9,367 bases of DNA from an uncultured Ignavibacteriales bacterium (GTDB lineage Bacteria > Bacteroidota > Ignavibacteria > Ignavibacteriales > Ignavibacteriaceae): NCBI GenBank assembly GCA_903915485.1, contig CAIWTC010000357.1, forward strand, positions 1-9,367, in the 5' to 3' direction. The notes beneath the pieces are model-generated. The model was not told the DNA's origin and ran no database searches. It saw nothing but the letters and a program-made list of their open reading frames with translations. Position 1 is the stretch's first letter, and each line of letters opens with the position of its first letter. This document shows positions 7,202-9,367 of the stretch, piece by piece. The translations under genes were made by a program, and so were the position numbers.

Positions 7202-8353
7202 TTATTCTAAAATAAACATTTTTCCGGGTAACTGCTTAACAATTCCCTTAAATTCTAACTGAAGTAAATTTACCAGACAGTCAGAAACTGAAAAACTTGT
7301 CATATGAGCTATATTATCTATTGAAATAGCCTGCTCACTTAGGCACTTCACTATTTTTTGTTCAAATAAATTCAGGTTATGATGAACCTTAGGCGCTTCC
7401 TTTGCTTTGCCTTGCATCATCGGCACATCGCCAAAGTCTTCTAATATATCAGAAACTTTGCTAACTAGCTTTGCTTCGGATTTTTTGATAATCAAATTTC
7501 CGCCTTCAGCGCCGGCATAGAATACAGAACCTGGCACTGCATACACTTCCCTGTTTTGGTCTATTGCGTATCGTGCTGTAATCAAAGCGCCGCCTGAAAC
7601 TTTTGTCTCAACAATCAAAACACCCCTTGATAACCCTGATATAATTCTGTTCCTTTTCGGAAAATTTCCGGCATCAGGCTTAGTTCCTATGGGGTACTCG
7701 GTAATCACCGCACCGTTTTTTACAATTGCATCTGCAAGCTTTTTATTTTCTGCGGGATAAACTTTATCAAGACCGCTTCCAAGAACGGCAATAGTTCTTC
7801 CGCCTGCTTTCAATGCACCTATATGCGCCGCGGTATCAATCCCCCTTGCAAGGCCGCTGACAACAGTCCATCCGGATTTTACTAATTCTTTTGAAAAAAA
7901 TTCTGCGCTCTGTTTACCATAAGGCGAAGGCTGACGCGTTCCTACAACCCCGATGCTGTTTTCATCTTCCTTAATTATATTACCGAGAATGTAAAGAGCA
8001 ATTGGTGGGTCGTAAATTTTCTTTAGCCTGGCAGGATATTCTTCATCCCATATCATCACACATCTTCCGCCAAGTTCAAACAATGTGTTCGATTCTTTGG
8101 TGATGCGTTTCTTTAAGTCCTGACTAATCTTGTCCGCACCGTGAATTCTCGAAGCAAGCTCCGGAGAGATTCCTTCAACGAGTGTTAATTCTTTTAGTGA
8201 TGCTGAAAATATTGCAGGGAATGATGTAAAATATTTATAAAGGTTTTTAATTTTGACAACCCCGATGCCTTCAATTTCAGAGAGGAGCCGGAAGAAAAAA
8301 TAGCTTTCCTCGCTTAAGCCTTCCTTATTCCCGGTTAAAACTTCAGTATTCAC
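7202..8353 (-). CDS. dprA: DprA (Smf), DNA-processing protein
   Basis: DprA binds single-stranded DNA entering the cell during natural transformation and loads RecA on it. The 383-residue protein has the full architecture. An N-terminal helical/HhH-like region (about 15-90) contains IEGIGVVKIKNLYKYF. The Rossmann-like core carries GVVGTR (135-140), SGLARGID (166-173), LGSGLDKVYP (191-200), FPKRNRIISGLS (231-242), GGALITARYA (254-263) and VPGS (273-276). A C-terminal winged helix (about 325-383) ends with LLQLEFKGIVKQLPGKMFIL. The start is GTG and overlaps the eutN-like stop by 4 nt (GTGA); no ribosome-binding site is visible, so translation probably depends on coupling. No other competence gene is in the window; dprA is also widespread in bacteria not known to be transformable. 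Confidence 0.95.
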   Translation of the reverse strand: MNTEVLTGNKEGLSEESYFFFRLLSEIEGIGVVKIKNLYKYFTSFPAIFSASLKELTLVEGISPELASRIHGADKISQDLKKRITKESNTLFELGGRCVMIWDEEYPARLKKIYDPPIALYILGNIIKEDENSIGVVGTRQPSPYGKQSAEFFSKELVKSGWTVVSGLARGIDTAAHIGALKAGGRTIAVLGSGLDKVYPAENKKLADAIVKNGAVITEYPIGTKPDAGNFPKRNRIISGLSRGVLIVETKVSGGALITARYAIDQNREVYAVPGSVFYAGAEGGNLIIKKSEAKLVSKVSDILEDFGDVPMMQGKAKEAPKVHHNLNLFEQKIVKCLSEQAISIDNIAHMTSFSVSDCLVNLLQLEFKGIVKQLPGKMFILE

Positions 8354-8622
8354 GCGCAGCTGATTTGGTCTACAATTGCCACAATTATGGAGTGAACAGG
8401 AGCGTTTTTATGTCCCAATATTTGAGCCACGGCATCGCCTTCCTGGGTGACTAAAACAGTATCTCCTATTCCTGAATTTATCAGGTCAATAGCAACAACA
8501 TCCTGCTTTCCCATAAAATTTCCTTCTAAGTCCACAACACGGATAATCATCAGTTTATGATTCTTTAGATATGCATTTTTTTGAGTTGCAACAATGTTTC
8601 CTCTGACTTTAGCAAGTAACAA
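8350..8622 (-). CDS. EutN/CcmL-family bacterial microcompartment vertex protein
   Basis: A 90-residue protein matching the pentameric EutN/CcmL family, whose members cap the vertices of microcompartment shells (carboxysomes, Eut, Pdu and others). Visible signatures are LLAKVRGNIVATQKN (2-16), the conserved opening strand and loop; KLMIIRVVD (23-31); VVAIDLINSGIGDTVLV (42-58), equivalent to the usual AVDxVGAGxGExV; and the closing IIVAIVDQI (79-87). The length is normal. The start is TTG with AAAGGA about 10 nt upstream, and it begins 3 nt after the previous gene. The oddity is context: no hexameric shell protein or encapsulated enzyme is present, and the gene is embedded between a small membrane protein and dprA. 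Shell genes may lie elsewhere, or this copy may have another role. Confidence 0.9.
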   Translation of the reverse strand: MLLAKVRGNIVATQKNAYLKNHKLMIIRVVDLEGNFMGKQDVVAIDLINSGIGDTVLVTQEGDAVAQILGHKNAPVHSIIVAIVDQISCA

Positions 8623-8625
8623 TTT

Positions 8626-8925
8626 TTATTGTTCCTTTTGCTCGGTGCTTTCTGCGGGGCTTTTCTTTTTTGAATATAGAATTGCCATTGGAAAAATAAC
8701 CACATAAGTTACCACGAGAAGAATCGGGGCCACAACAAGTGATGCGCCGCTATTCCAAGGTGGAACTGATGAAAGGAAAAATCCTAAAAGCGACAATACA
8801 ATTCCTACTCCAAACAATATAAAGTTTAAGTTTTTCCAGTAGTATGTAAAAGGAGCCGTGAGCGACTGCATGGCAGCGCCTTTAGATGATTTTTTAACTA
8901 TTTTTTTTGCTTGTACAGTTGCCAT
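8626..8925 (-). CDS. small two-helix membrane protein, DUF3098-like
   Basis: A 99-residue protein. It has a basic N-terminus (residues 1-20, six lysines), a first membrane helix (about 33-52, LNFILFGVGIVLSLLGFFL), a short loop with VPPWNSG, a second helix (about 62-83) containing LVVAPILLVVTYVVIFPMAI, and a charged Lys/Glu tail. The arrangement, especially APILL at the start of the second helix, resembles the DUF3098 family common in Bacteroidota, whose function is unknown. The ATG at 8925 has only a weak upstream GAG and an A/T-rich leader. This is the first gene of the run that continues to tonB, and the terminator of the nearest small RNA ends about 25 nt upstream. The gene and its topology are well supported; the family match is tentative. 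Confidence 0.75.
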   Translation of the reverse strand: MATVQAKKIVKKSSKGAAMQSLTAPFTYYWKNLNFILFGVGIVLSLLGFFLSSVPPWNSGASLVVAPILLVVTYVVIFPMAILYSKKKSPAESTEQKEQ

Positions 8926-8948
8926 TTTAATATCTCAAATAAGTCTTC

Positions 8949-8985
8949 AAAAAATAAAAGCCCAGTGCTGGGGGGGACACTGGGC
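8949..8985 (-). terminator. intrinsic terminator of small-RNA unit 1, imperfect U-run
   Basis: On the minus strand the stem GCCCAGTG/CACTGGGC encloses a C-rich loop and is followed by TTTTATTTTTTG. The T-run is broken by an A, unlike units 2 and 3, and gene 8925 starts about 25 nt downstream. It may therefore be leaky and act as an attenuator for that operon. Confidence 0.75.
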
Positions 8986-9031
8986 CGCTGTTGTTAGTTT
9001 ACAGGTCAGGGGAGAAACCTGCAAACGAGGC
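8950..9031 (-). ncRNA. candidate small RNA, unit 1 (or operon leader)
   Basis: The predicted transcript starts near 9031 (5' GCCUCG) and is about 82 nt. Hairpin A (9025-8998) has a 9-bp stem TTTGCAGGT/ACCTGTAAA with one G-U pair and loop UUCUCCCCUG. A linker containing CUAACAACAG follows, then terminator hairpin B (8985-8960). B differs from the other copies at six bases, including a compensatory G-C to A-U change in the stem, and its loop is a run of C. I cannot match it to a known family with certainty; Chlorobi-1 is one to compare. It is the copy closest to the protein genes and may be their 5' leader. Confidence 0.65.
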
Positions 9032-9035
9032 AATA

Positions 9036-9066
9036 CAAACTTACAACTTTTTTGATATCCTGTCAA
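9036..9066 (-). promoter_or_regulatory. promoter of small-RNA unit 1
   Basis: TTGACA (9066-9061) is followed after exactly 17 nt by TAAGTTTG (9043-9036). This fits a sigma-70-type -35 box and at the same time the Bacteroidota -7 element TAnnTTTG. The same elements with the same spacing occur in unit 2 although the 17-nt spacer differs, which argues that they are functional. The predicted start is near 9031. Confidence 0.75.
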
Positions 9067-9112
9067 GACCTTTTTAAAGTATTTTTTATTATGTAATATT
9101 TTTTGAATGTAT

Positions 9113-9146
9113 AAAAAAAAGCCCGGCGTTGGGGAGAACACCGGGC
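9113..9146 (-). terminator. intrinsic terminator of small-RNA unit 2
   Basis: A 10-bp G/C-rich stem with 6-nt loop (9146-9121) is followed on the minus strand by eight uninterrupted T (9120-9113). This is a textbook intrinsic terminator and fixes the minus strand as the transcribed one. Confidence 0.9.
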
Positions 9147-9192
9147 TGCTGTTGTTAGTTTACAGGTCAGGGGAGAAACCTGCAAACGAGGC
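9113..9192 (-). ncRNA. candidate small RNA, unit 2
   Basis: The predicted transcript is about 80 nt, starting near 9192. Hairpin A (9186-9159) is identical to unit 1, with loop UUCUCCCCUG. Hairpin B (9146-9121) has stem GCCCGGTGTT/AACGCCGGGC with one U-G pair and the 6-nt loop CUCCCC, and doubles as the terminator. The unit is complete in the window, with its own promoter and terminator, and has no open reading frame worth noting. Confidence 0.75.
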
Positions 9193-9196
9193 AATA

Positions 9197-9227
9197 CTAA
9201 CTTAATGTATTATTGTATTTCTGTCAA
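9197..9227 (-). promoter_or_regulatory. promoter of small-RNA unit 2
   Basis: TTGACA (9227-9222), a 17-nt spacer, then TAAGTTAG (9204-9197), one base different from unit 1 at the seventh position. The predicted start is near 9192. The -35 box and spacing are kept while flanking bases have changed. Confidence 0.75.
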
Positions 9228-9273
9228 TACCATTATAGAGTGTTTTGTTATTTATGGGGATTTTTTAGAGTAT

Positions 9274-9306
9274 AAAAAAAGCCCGGCGTTGGGGAGAACA
9301 CCGGGC
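9274..9306 (-). terminator. intrinsic terminator of small-RNA unit 3
   Basis: The same 10-bp stem and CUCCCC loop as unit 2 is followed on the minus strand by seven T (9280-9274). Confidence 0.9.
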
Positions 9307-9352
9307 CGCTGTTGTTAGTTTACAGGTCAGGGGAGAAACCTGCAAACGAGGC
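9274..9352 (-). ncRNA. candidate small RNA, unit 3
   Basis: The predicted transcript is about 79 nt, from near 9352. Hairpin A (9346-9319) and hairpin B (9306-9281) are identical in sequence to unit 2; the only difference in the transcript is one base in the linker (9307 versus 9147). The -10 element TAAGTTTG (9364-9357) is present, but the -35 box is beyond the window end. Confidence 0.75.
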
Positions 9353-9367
9353 AATACAAACTTACAA

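Larger units (their letters stand above)
8949..9367. repeat. three tandem direct repeats, period about 160 bp
   Basis: Copies are anchored by hairpins starting at 8960, 9121 and 9281, giving periods of 161 and 160 bp. From the first hairpin through the -10 box the copies are almost identical: copies 2 and 3 differ by one base over 76, and copies 1 and 3 are identical from 8986 to 9046. The remaining spacers are clearly related but diverged. The third copy runs off the window edge, so more copies may follow. Confidence 0.95.

Noticed and set aside
8858..9055. 65-codon plus-strand open frame at the small-RNA/operon junction
   Set aside because: It is antisense to the membrane-protein start and unit 1, with no ribosome-binding site; opening appears accidental.
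8947..9141. 64-codon minus-strand open frame across small-RNA unit 1 and the unit 2 terminator
   Set aside because: It crosses a promoter, two terminators and conserved hairpins; the translation is not protein-like, and the repeats are better explained as RNA genes.
8960..9346. Plus-strand reading as a CsrA/Rsm-type sponge RNA, because the loops then show GGGGA
   Set aside because: On the plus strand several stem pairs become A-C mismatches, there is no T-run after the hairpins and no promoter with conserved spacing; the minus strand fits on all counts.
8949..9367. CRISPR array or transposon ends as an explanation for the repeats
   Set aside because: The repeats are about 80-100 bp with 160-bp period, carry promoters and terminators, and have related rather than unique spacers; no cas gene, transposase or target-site duplication is seen.
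1..9367. tRNA or rRNA genes
   Set aside because: No cloverleaf with conserved T-loop sequence and no rRNA-like block was seen on either strand by eye.

Overview
The window is A+T-rich bacterial DNA. Every gene I can support lies on the minus strand, so it reads from right to left. The protein content points to the Bacteroidota/Chlorobiota/Ignavibacteriota group: a PorV/PorQ-type outer-membrane protein, TonB/ExbB/ExbD, a short two-helix protein resembling DUF3098, and promoters with a Bacteroidota-like TAnnTTTG element. An isolated EutN/CcmL microcompartment vertex protein makes an Ignavibacteria-like organism plausible. The phylum is an inference; there is no marker gene here to settle it.

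Right end (about 8949-9367): three tandem copies of a unit of about 160 bp. On the minus strand each unit reads as promoter, about 80-nt RNA, and intrinsic terminator. The promoter is TTGACA, 17 nt, TAAGTT (the -35 box of the third copy is beyond the edge). Each RNA holds two hairpins, the second being the terminator. In both hairpins of units 2 and 3, and in the first hairpin of unit 1, the loop carries UUCUCCCC. The transcripts are nearly identical while the spacers between them have drifted. This looks like a tandem small-RNA array and is the strongest candidate for something undescribed.

Centre-right (8925 down to 5369): a compact gene run begins only about 25 nt after the last array terminator. 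The order is a small two-helix membrane protein, an EutN/CcmL vertex protein, DprA, ExbB, ExbD and TonB. Spacings of -4 to 29 nt suggest one operon. No separate promoter is obvious ahead of the first gene, so read-through of the nearest small-RNA unit may feed it.

Centre-left (5237 down to 264): a TPR-like plus S1/CSD-like protein resembling the TPR-S1 component of TOTE conflict systems, with no other conflict gene nearby. It is followed by a PorV/PorQ-family outer-membrane protein, a small exported protein of unknown function, and a POTRA plus beta-barrel outer-membrane protein. The last three may form an envelope gene cluster.

Left end (1-263): no convincing gene. It holds an inverted repeat, a possible promoter with an overlapping palindrome, and an ATG at the very edge that may start the next minus-strand gene.
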